Positions 1-5,767 of a DNA stretch of 53,727 nucleotides are shown in pieces. This DNA comes from Streptacidiphilus pinicola (lineage in GTDB: Bacteria > Actinomycetota > Actinomycetes > Streptomycetales > Streptomycetaceae). Each line of letters begins with the position of its first letter. Within the stretch, counting starts at the first letter, position 1. The translations under genes were made by a program, and so were the position numbers. The notes beneath the pieces are model-generated. The model saw only the letters and a program-made list of their open reading frames with translations. It had not been told where the DNA came from and did not search any database. The DNA is taken from positions 1 to 53,727 of the forward strand of contig NZ_QKYN01000087.1 in assembly GCF_003258295.1 (NCBI RefSeq). The letters run 5' to 3'.

Positions 1-144
1 CAGCTTGTAGATGCCGCGCTCGACACGCCAGTGCTTGCGCGTGGTGAGCACGTAGGCGATGTAGTCGCCCAGCGGCCGGTAGGACAGGGCCAGCAGCGCC
101 ACCAGGGCGAAGGCCTGCAGAAAGCCCGCGAGGGTTGGGTTCAC
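1..144 (-). CDS. kdpA: Potassium-transporting ATPase subunit A, N-terminal part (cut by window edge)
   Basis: First 48 codons of the K+-channel-like subunit of the high-affinity KdpFABC potassium pump in the cell membrane. The visible residues begin with the first transmembrane helix and continue into the typical early motif SYRPLGDY, then KHWRVERGIYKL, which is characteristic of KdpA. The start is GTG at 142-144 and overlaps the last base of the kdpF stop codon (TAGTG), so translation is probably coupled. The rest of the gene, and presumably kdpB and kdpC, lie beyond the left edge. Subunit identity is confident; nothing can be said about the selectivity-filter regions, which are not in the window. 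Confidence 0.93.
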   Translation of the reverse strand, partial: MNPTLAGFLQAFALVALLALSYRPLGDYIAYVLTTRKHWRVERGIYKL

Positions 145-233
145 TAGAACTTCTCCGGACGGATCAGAGCCGCGACGAGGTAGCCGACCAGGAGGACCGA
201 CACGATCAACCCGACGATGTTGTCAGCGCTCAC
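144..233 (-). CDS. kdpF: KdpF, small stabilising subunit of the Kdp K+-ATPase
   Basis: A 29-residue single-helix membrane peptide that stabilises the KdpFABC complex. The sequence has a short polar N-terminus (SADNIVG), one hydrophobic helix (LIVSVLLVGYLVAALI) and the family-typical end RPEKF. The start is GTG at 231-233, overlapping the stop codon of the preceding micro-ORF by two bases, and its own stop overlaps the kdpA start by one base. The tight overlaps mark one transcription unit. Length and C-terminal signature match KdpF proteins of actinobacteria, so the call is firm despite the size. Confidence 0.92.
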   Translation of the reverse strand: MSADNIVGLIVSVLLVGYLVAALIRPEKF

Positions 234-313
234 AGCCGCTCCACCCCCTTGACGATCAGGGCGAGGATCGCGAACACCACGACCGTCACCCCCACAAAGA
301 ACAGGTCCTGCAC
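230..313 (-). CDS. 27-residue single-helix membrane peptide leading the kdp operon
   Basis: A micro-ORF starting with GTG at 311-313. It encodes VQDLFFVG, a hydrophobic stretch of about 16 residues and a basic/acidic tail KGVERL. It overlaps the kdpF start by two bases and is the first gene of the visible kdp transcript. Peptides of this shape occur just upstream of kdpF in other actinomycetes as far as I recall, but I know of no assigned function. It could be an extra small subunit of the pump or a leader whose translation couples to kdpF. The evidence is position, overlap and amphipathic composition; there is no recognised domain. Confidence 0.65.
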   Translation of the reverse strand: MQDLFFVGVTVVVFAILALIVKGVERL

Positions 314-619
314 GGGAATCGCACCCCAATGTCGAAGATGTGTCTTGATCCGCCGGACAGATCCGGTGGCGCCGCCCGGTGGCGGCCTACGAAAGGAAAC
401 CGCACGTCAGGGGGGTGTATGTGCTTCCTTGACGGCCTCCTTGCGGGCTCCTCGGGAACCTTTGCGCCCTCTTAGCGCCGGCCCGATCGGCCGCCTCGCC
501 GCCCGCCGTCAAGGCCGCGTCAAGGCCGGACGCGGCGGCATCAGAGCCGCGTCAACGGCCCTTTGCGCAGCTCAGTGGCGGAGGTGCACTGAAAGCACGA
601 GATGAAACCGAGGTGCGCC
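314..619. other. Divergent intergenic region between kdp and the UspA-like gene
   Basis: About 300 bases without a convincing gene. It must hold the promoters of both the leftward kdp transcript and the rightward UspA-like gene. Several short G+C-rich inverted repeats are visible around 350-385 (ccgccgga / tccggtgg). An open frame crosses it but is Arg/Pro/Ser-rich low-complexity noise. I could not identify a KdpE box or a recognised riboswitch. Confidence 0.4.
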
Positions 620-982
620 ATGGCTGAGCTGCATGAATCCGCCCGGATCGCGCGCGTGATCGTGGGCGTTCGCGACGAGGTCGGCGCCGTGGCGCTGCTG
701 CACCGGGCGGCCGCAGAGGCGCGGCTGCGGCACGCGGTGCTGGTACCGGTGATGCTCTGGTCGCCCGCCGCCTACCTTGTGCTCGACGAGCTCGTGACCG
801 ACACCTTCGGGCCCGAGGAGCCGGTGCGGGTGCACCCGCTCGTGGTGCGGGCCGCGAGCCTGCCCGCCGCGGTGGCCTCGGTCGCCACCGACCCGGCGGA
901 TGTGGTCTTCGACGGGCCGGAGCACCCATCCCTGCGGGACCGGCTGCACCTGCACCCTCACCGCCCGGCGATGGCGGGCTAA
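620..982 (+). CDS. Small UspA-like universal stress domain protein
   Basis: A 120-residue protein whose first third matches the opening of UspA domains: ARVIVGVRDEVGAVALLHRA followed by AAAEARLRHAVLVPVMLW, the usual beta1-alpha1-beta2 pattern in which the canonical Asp after VGV is replaced by Arg. The C-terminal ATP-binding G-2x-G-9x-G(S/T) motif of UspA is not seen, so it is a divergent or non-nucleotide-binding member. I chose ATG 620 because GAGG lies about seven bases upstream; an in-frame ATG at 602 lacks such a site. It is divergent from the kdp operon. KdpD sensors carry a Usp domain, so a link to K+ or stress signalling is possible but only inferred. Confidence 0.6.
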   Translation: MAELHESARIARVIVGVRDEVGAVALLHRAAAEARLRHAVLVPVMLWSPAAYLVLDELVTDTFGPEEPVRVHPLVVRAASLPAAVASVATDPADVVFDGPEHPSLRDRLHLHPHRPAMAG

Positions 983-1136
983 GAGGGCGTAAAGAGCTCT
1001 CGCGACCGCGTCAGGACTCCATCAGGAGTGCTTCAGGGCAGGTCACAGGGTGGGGAGAGTGTGTGTTCGGCTCCGGCCCCGTCTGGTCGAGCTCCGGCAC
1101 GGAACCCCGACTCCCCCACCTGAACGGAGAACTCCT

Positions 1137-1388
1137 ATGGGCCTGCTCGAACTGGCCGCTCTACCCGTCATGATCGCCCTGCTGCTGCTCGCCCTGGGCG
1201 GCGTCCTCGCCCTCGCCCCCTCCCGCGCGCTGCGCACCCTCGGGGACGGCTTCGGCTTCGACGGCTCCGCCGCCACCCGCACCGCGGCACGCCGCGTCCC
1301 GGCGCGCGTCGTGGGTCTGGCCCTCGCCGGCTACGGACTCTTCCTGATGGCCAACACCGTCGGGCTGTTCCGCGCGTTCCACCTCTGA
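1137..1388 (+). CDS. Small membrane protein, two predicted helices
   Basis: An 83-residue protein with two hydrophobic segments, LLELAALPVMIALLLLALGG (about residues 2-22) and VVGLALAGYGLFLMANTVGL (about 58-78), joined by a basic/polar loop containing SRALRTLGDGFGFDG. ATG 1137 has GGAGA six bases upstream. No family recognised. It stands alone, 154 bases after the UspA-like gene and followed by a gene-poor stretch. Confidence 0.6.
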   Translation: MGLLELAALPVMIALLLLALGGVLALAPSRALRTLGDGFGFDGSAATRTAARRVPARVVGLALAGYGLFLMANTVGLFRAFHL

Positions 1389-1420
1389 CCGGGTCGCCCG
1401 CCCTCAGAGGTCGGTTCCGC

Positions 1421-1650
1421 TCACGTCAGGAACCTGGCGAGGTCCGCCGGTGTCGTGGTGAAGCGCAGCTCCAGGTCACTCTCCCCTGCAGGCCACCGAC
1501 GCTCGCACTGAAGACGAGGTGCGTGGCGTGGACGGGGAGGACCAGTTCGAAGTGGGCGGCGGCGTCCGCGAGGGAGAGGTTGTTGCCGCCGGTCTGCGGG
1601 CAGACGCGGGAGTCGGTGGCCGCGATCGCCAGTCGTCCACGCGTCCTCAA
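1421..1650 (-). pseudogene. Frameshifted remnant of a small secreted/lipoprotein-like gene
   Basis: The minus strand reads RLAIAATDSRVCPQTGGNN, then LSLADAAAHFELVLPVHATHL, VFSASVGGLQG in one frame. It continues in another frame as ESDLELRFTTTPADLARFLT and a stop at 1421. The two halves join if one base is restored in the C run at 1483-1486 (GGGG on the coding strand). The combined sequence has the look of small actinomycete surface proteins ending in a conserved F(R/T)TTPA-L-FL tail, recalled only as a pattern. No convincing start or signal sequence remains upstream, so this is called a broken, 5'-truncated gene. A sequencing error at the homopolymer cannot be excluded. Confidence 0.4.
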
Positions 1651-2171
1651 GGCCGGTGCGCTCCCCCGTGAGTGATGCAGAGCAGGCTCGGGGTCGTGGC
1701 GACGCCCCGGGCGCCGATCCAACCCCACCGACCGCATCGCGGCAAGGAGCCCTCGGCCTGCACCGGATCTCGCGCACCATCTGTTCTCACAACGCCCGCG
1801 CACTACCCAGCGACCAGAAGGCCGCCTTCGTGCTGGAGGGCATCCGCGGTCATCCCGACCGCGTCGGGTCTTCTTCTCCTCCTTTTTCTTCTGCCCCTTC
1901 GTCTGCTCATCGGCGGACTCCGTTAGGTTGGCTCAAGGACACGGCGCCTCCAGGGGGTTGAGCGCTCGCCCGGCCGGGCGAGCGGTCGCCGGTGCGGCAC
2001 CGGCGATAAGGCAACCCTACGCTTGACGGTGAACAGACAACCAGAGGGAATTTCTGATTCTTCCGTGTGATCCGTCGCACACTTTGCGTGACCGAGCAAT
2101 TCGTCTAAGTGGCCTACGCCATGGGTACGTGCGCGCGCACGCGCGGCGCGCGCCCCTGACGTGAGGGGCCG
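1651..2171. other. Gene-poor stretch with polypyrimidine tract
   Basis: No convincing gene. Contents seen are a pyrimidine-rich tract at about 1868-1910, two back-to-back hairpins at 1963-2006 (listed separately) and alternating CG-rich sequence at 2125-2155. Open frames on both strands are Arg/Pro/Ser-rich and lack ribosome binding sites. Together with the frameshifted remnant beside it, this looks like decayed sequence. Confidence 0.4.
1963..2006. terminator. Two adjacent perfect hairpins
   Basis: Positions 1963-1984 form a loopless perfect palindrome (arms cgctcgcccgg / ccgggcgagcg). Positions 1986-2006 form a second stem of ten base pairs around one base (tcgccggtgc / gcaccggcga). They lie about 165 bases downstream of the APH-type kinase gene in its transcription direction, so a terminator role is possible; there is no T run. 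Confidence 0.35.
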
Positions 2172-3239
2172 TCAGCCGCGTTCCGTACCGATCCGCCAGG
2201 CCTCGGAGCGCTCCGCCGGGAAGGGCCCGAGGGTCGGCCAGCGGTCGAGCATCGCGGCCCGCAGGGCGGTACTGAGCCGGCCGAGCGCGGGGAGCCGCTC
2301 GGCCTCTGCCGACATCCGGCCGACCACGTCGAGACGGTGGGCCAGCCGCTGGCGGGCGGTGCCGGAGCCCCACCACCAGTCACGCCGTGGGAGTCGGGCC
2401 AGTTGGTCCTCGGTACCGCGTCGGGCCCGGGGCACGAGGGCGTCGCCGCGCAGCAGCCAGCTCGCACAGGCATCGAGCAGGTCGCCCTGGACCTCGGTGC
2501 CCGTCGCCTCCCGCCACGCGCAGCGGTACGCGGACTCCGCGGCGTCGAGCCGGTCGGGCGGCGGAACGCTGACACACCAACAGGTGGGGAACCCGATCCG
2601 CAGGTAGGCGAGTTCCATCAGACCGTTGCCGAGCGACGCCTGCTCGAAGTCGATGAAACGCACACCGTCGGTGGTGTACAGGTCGTTGCCGGGGCACGGA
2701 TCACCGTGCAGCAGCGCGAGCCGGCCCGGCGTCTCGGCCAACCGCTGGACCAGCGCGGCGAGTTCGTCACGGACGCCGGTGGTCTCGGCGACCCCCAGCC
2801 GCGCCGCGAGGCCGAGGAAGGCCTTGATGTCGGCGGCGCCGGGGCCGGACCACGCGGGGAGCGGACCGTCGATCCCGGCGGCGGCCGTCGCCGAGGCGTG
2901 CAGGCGGGCCAGCGTCGAGGCGTACTCGACGAGCCGATCCTCCCCTGACTGCTGCTCCGTCACGTGCTCCAGGACCAGCACCCGTTCCACCGGTTCGGTG
3001 CCGAGGAGCCTCGGCACCACCGGCGGGTCGACGCGGGAGGCGAGCGTCAGCGCCGCGACCTCGCGGGCGTAGCGCTCGTCCGCCTCCGGCCCGTCGACCA
3101 GTTGCTTGACCACGACCGGCACGCCGGACAGCTCCGCCCGCCACACCCGCGACCGCGGGCTGCTGCCGAGCCTGCGGGCCCGGCAGGGAGTGCCGAGCTC
3201 CGCCCGCAGGCCGTCCCCGAACGGCGGTCGTGATCCCAT
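2172..3239 (-). CDS. Aminoglycoside phosphotransferase (APH) family kinase
   Basis: A 355-residue protein-kinase-fold enzyme of the APH/choline kinase group, which transfers phosphate from ATP to a small hydroxylated molecule. A candidate ATP-binding Lys sits at residue 45 (PVVVKQL). The catalytic loop is LLHGDPCPGN at 177-185 (Asp180, Asn185) and the metal-binding motif is FIDFEQ with Asp197. The substrate cannot be read from the sequence: the family includes antibiotic kinases but also many sugar, amino-acid and fatty-acid-derivative kinases. The start at 3239 gives MGSRPPFGDG. The gene stands alone, convergent with nothing, and 63 bases beyond the end of the PLP decarboxylase gene. Confidence 0.8.
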   Translation of the reverse strand: MGSRPPFGDGLRAELGTPCRARRLGSSPRSRVWRAELSGVPVVVKQLVDGPEADERYAREVAALTLASRVDPPVVPRLLGTEPVERVLVLEHVTEQQSGEDRLVEYASTLARLHASATAAAGIDGPLPAWSGPGAADIKAFLGLAARLGVAETTGVRDELAALVQRLAETPGRLALLHGDPCPGNDLYTTDGVRFIDFEQASLGNGLMELAYLRIGFPTCWCVSVPPPDRLDAAESAYRCAWREATGTEVQGDLLDACASWLLRGDALVPRARRGTEDQLARLPRRDWWWGSGTARQRLAHRLDVVGRMSAEAERLPALGRLSTALRAAMLDRWPTLGPFPAERSEAWRIGTERG

Positions 3240-3302
3240 CCCGCGATCGTCGCACGGGCACGGACGAGGACTCGACCGATTTTGTCCCCGGGCCGGGGGA
3301 TG

Positions 3303-4730
3303 TCAGCGGGCGAGCGAGGCGAGGATCTGGTCCACCGCCTCCTCGGTGATCCCGGGGTGGACGAACGCGAGGCGGGCCACGGTCTCACCCTCCCACACGG
3401 TCGGCGCGAGGAAGCCGACGCCCTGCCGGAGCAGCCGGGCGCACCAGGCGTGGTGGTCGGCGGCGCTCCAGCCGACACGGCGGATCAGCACGACGGAGAG
3501 CTCGGGCTCGCGCACCAGCTCCAGGCCGGGCGTGCGGGCCACGCGTTCGGCCGCGTGGCGCGCCATCCGCAGGCCGTGCTCGACGGCCTCGCGGTAGGCG
3601 TCGGTGCCGTGGACGGCGAGGGAGAACCAGAGCGGCAGGCCGCGGGGGCGCCGGGTGAGGTGGTAGGCGTAGTCGCTCGGGTTCCACTCCGCGTCGCCCT
3701 CGGCGTGGATGGCGTCCAGGTAGGAGGCGTCCTGGGTGTGCACGGCGCGGGCCAGGCGCGGGTCGCGGTAGAGCAGCGCTCCGCAGTCGAAGGGCGCGAA
3801 GAGCCACTTGTGCGGGTCGATGACCAGCGAGTCGGCGTGCTCGATGCCGCGGTACTTCTCCCGCAGTGAGGGGGCGAACAGCCCGGCGCCGCCGTAGGCC
3901 GCGTCCACGTGGAACCAGAGACCGTGCTCGCGGGCCACCTGGGCGAGACCGGCGAGGTCGTCGACGAGGCCGGCGTTGGTGGTGCCCGCGGTGGCCACCA
4001 CTCCGATCACCAGGCCGAGTTCGTCGCCTGCGGCCTGGTCGGCGAGCAGCGCGGCACGCAGCGCGGCGCCGGTGAGCCGGTGGTCCTCGGTGGGGACGAC
4101 GAGCGGGTCGACGCCGATGATGCGCAGGGTGTTGGCGACCGACGAGTGCGTCTGATCGCTGACCGCGATCCGCAGCGGCGCGCGGGTGTCGAGGCTGAGG
4201 CGGGCCCGGGCGGTGTCGCGGGCGACGACGAGGGCGGAGAGGTTTCCTGCGGAGCCGCCGCTGACGAAGGTGCCGCCCGCCTGCTCCGGCATCCCGGCCA
4301 GGTCGGCGAGCAGCCGCAGTGCCTGGTTCTCCGCCTCGATGGCCCCGGCGGCCTCCAGCCAGGAGACGCCGTGCAGCGAGGCGGCGGAGACGACCATGTC
4401 GAACAGGGCGGCGGCCTTGGTGGGCGCGCCGGGTATGAAGGCGAGGAACCGGGGGCTGTCGCAGGAGATGACGGACGGTTCGATCTGTTCGGTGTAGCGG
4501 CGCAGCACCTCGGCGGGGTTGTTGCCGGCGGGGCCGAGCAGGCCCTTGAGGGAGGCGCGGAGTTCGGTCTCGTCGGCCGGGCGGCCGAGTGGGGCCTCGG
4601 CGAGACCCATACGGGTCCCTACGAGATCCAGCAGCAGGCGGGTCAAGGCCGGGTCGGGCTCGTGCATGAGCGCGGGCTGGGCTGGCCGTGGCTGCGGGAC
4701 TTCGGAACAGTGCGCGTCAGGGCGGGGCAT
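3303..4730 (-). CDS. Pyridoxal-phosphate-dependent amino-acid decarboxylase (group II)
   Basis: A 475-residue PLP enzyme of the aromatic-L-amino-acid/glutamate decarboxylase group, which removes CO2 from an amino acid. Visible landmarks are SGGSAGNLSAL (phosphate binding, about 158-167), FHVDAAYGG with the cofactor-binding Asp (about 273-281) and DPHKWLF with the Schiff-base Lys308. ATG 4730 is chosen because AGGAGG lies seven bases upstream; an in-frame ATG at 4769 sits inside a palindrome. The gene is 42 bases downstream of the GntR gene on the same strand, and the palindrome 4742-4776 sits between them, touching its ribosome binding site. The substrate is unknown; tyrosine, DOPA/tryptophan or diaminobutyrate-type substrates are all possible. 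Confidence 0.85.
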   Translation of the reverse strand: MPRPDAHCSEVPQPRPAQPALMHEPDPALTRLLLDLVGTRMGLAEAPLGRPADETELRASLKGLLGPAGNNPAEVLRRYTEQIEPSVISCDSPRFLAFIPGAPTKAAALFDMVVSAASLHGVSWLEAAGAIEAENQALRLLADLAGMPEQAGGTFVSGGSAGNLSALVVARDTARARLSLDTRAPLRIAVSDQTHSSVANTLRIIGVDPLVVPTEDHRLTGAALRAALLADQAAGDELGLVIGVVATAGTTNAGLVDDLAGLAQVAREHGLWFHVDAAYGGAGLFAPSLREKYRGIEHADSLVIDPHKWLFAPFDCGALLYRDPRLARAVHTQDASYLDAIHAEGDAEWNPSDYAYHLTRRPRGLPLWFSLAVHGTDAYREAVEHGLRMARHAAERVARTPGLELVREPELSVVLIRRVGWSAADHHAWCARLLRQGVGFLAPTVWEGETVARLAFVHPGITEEAVDQILASLAR

Positions 4731-4741
4731 ACGTGATCCTC

Positions 4742-4776
4742 CTAAGTATTGGATCCACTTTGGATCCAATACTTAG
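4742..4776. promoter_or_regulatory. Perfect 35-bp palindrome between GntR gene and decarboxylase
   Basis: Two perfect 16-bp arms (ctaagtattggatcca and tggatccaatacttag) around ctt. One arm contains the stop codon of the GntR gene (4773-4775); the other end overlaps the AGGAGG of the decarboxylase (4738-4743). The core tggatcc is much more AT-rich than the surroundings. It can act as an operator for the GntR protein, or as an RNA hairpin that hides the ribosome binding site. A 13-mer from its core recurs upstream of the regulator. Confidence 0.7.
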
Positions 4777-5534
4777 CCCGCGGACGCGAAGCGGTCCAGC
4801 AGCACCAGGAACTGCGTGTGCGCCTCGCGGAGGTGCGCCCGCATGCCCTCCTCGGCGCGGGCGGCGTCACCGGCCAGCACGGCGAGGGCGATGCCCAGGT
4901 GCTCCTCGCGGAAGACCTGGCCCAGGTCGCGCTCGGGCGGGTAGACCAGATGCCAGTCGGCCTGCAGCCACAGGGCGTTGCCGCCGACGAACATCTCGGT
5001 ACGGGCGCGGGCCACCGCCTCCTGCAGCACCTCGTTGCCCGCCGCCGCACCGAGGCCCAGATGGAAGCGCGAGTCCAGCCGGTGGTAGTCGGCCAGGTCC
5101 GCGACGGGCTCGTCCAGCAGCTGCAGCAGCGCACGGCGGTCGGCGGTGCTGCCGCGCTCGGCGGCCAGCCGGGCCGTCGTCGCCTCGATGGCCTCGCGGT
5201 ACTCCATGTAGTCGCGCAGCGTCGCACGCAGCGAGGCGGCGACGGCGCTCCGGTGCCGCCCGTCCAGGTCCGGCACCGCGGGGCCGGCCGGCGGGCGCAC
5301 CCGGGTGCCGCCATTGCGGCCCGGCTCGGTCTCGACCAGGCCCTCCTCGGCGAGCAGGCGCAGCGCCTGACGCACGGTGTTGCGCCCGACCCCGAGCGAG
5401 GCGGCCAGCTCCCGCTCGGTCGGCAGCCGGTCCCCCGGCTCGAACCCGCCGAGCGCGATGCGCTGGCGCAGCGCGTCGGCCAGCAGCACATGGGACGGGG
5501 CGCGCAGTTCGCTGCGCTTGCTCGAAGCGCCCAT
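4773..5534 (-). CDS. GntR-family transcriptional regulator, FadR/FCD type
   Basis: A 253-residue regulator. The N-terminal winged helix-turn-helix is typical of GntR: LLADALRQRIALGGFEPGDR, LPTERELAASLGVGRNTVRQ, ALRLLAEEGLVETEPGRNGG. The C-terminal all-helical FCD domain contains EYREAIEATTARLA, a DYHRLDSRFHL metal-site-like segment and FREEHLGIALAVLAGD. ATG 5534 follows GAGG five bases upstream. It is transcribed towards the decarboxylase, 42 bases away, and most likely controls it. Related sequence motifs lie in its own promoter region (5566-5581 and 5647-5659), which suggests autoregulation. The ligand is unknown, perhaps the decarboxylase substrate or a product. Confidence 0.85.
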   Translation of the reverse strand: MGASSKRSELRAPSHVLLADALRQRIALGGFEPGDRLPTERELAASLGVGRNTVRQALRLLAEEGLVETEPGRNGGTRVRPPAGPAVPDLDGRHRSAVAASLRATLRDYMEYREAIEATTARLAAERGSTADRRALLQLLDEPVADLADYHRLDSRFHLGLGAAAGNEVLQEAVARARTEMFVGGNALWLQADWHLVYPPERDLGQVFREEHLGIALAVLAGDAARAEEGMRAHLREAHTQFLVLLDRFASAG

Positions 5535-5565
5535 GAGGACCTCAATCGCTCGACGAATGGGCTCA

Positions 5566-5581
5566 TTGTAGATCCATACAA
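5566..5581. promoter_or_regulatory. Inverted repeat upstream of the GntR gene
   Basis: TTGTA-GATCCA-TACAA, 32 bases upstream of the GntR start. It shares the GATCC core with the larger palindrome at 4742-4776 and is AT-rich in a G+C-rich setting. Likely an operator for autoregulation; this is inference from position and shared core. Confidence 0.45.
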
Positions 5582-5646
5582 GGGCGTTCGCGTTTTTGGG
5601 GGCCAGGGCGACGCCAGATGAACGGCGGACAGCCGGCTCAAGAAGT

Positions 5647-5659
5647 CCAAAGTGGATCA
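5647..5659. promoter_or_regulatory. 13-mer shared with the decarboxylase palindrome
   Basis: TCCAAAGTGGATC also occurs, on the opposite strand, in the centre of the palindrome at 4742-4776. It lies 113 bases upstream of the GntR start and about 110 bases upstream of the secreted phosphoesterase start on the other strand, so it could affect either. Confidence 0.45.
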
Positions 5660-5767
5660 ACCCTGCCCACTTGTCGTGACCTTGACTCGTCGTCACAATC
5701 CCGTATGGCTCCATGCACGCGCGTAGATTTCGTGCGCCCAGGCGCGCGCCCTCGACTCGGGAGTGCC

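Noticed and set aside
135-605. Plus-strand open frame of 156 codons across the kdp/UspA intergenic region
   Set aside because: Arg/Pro/Thr-rich, no ribosome binding site, and it runs antisense through kdpF and the micro-ORF.
1868-1910. Polypyrimidine tract read as a basic peptide (MSRRRGRRKRRRRRP) on the minus strand
   Set aside because: Composition effect of the tract; no ribosome binding site and no conserved family.
1656-1961. Plus-strand frame of 101 codons in the gene-poor stretch
   Set aside because: Composition is that of a shadow frame (Pro/Ser/Arg-rich), no start signal, no family resemblance.
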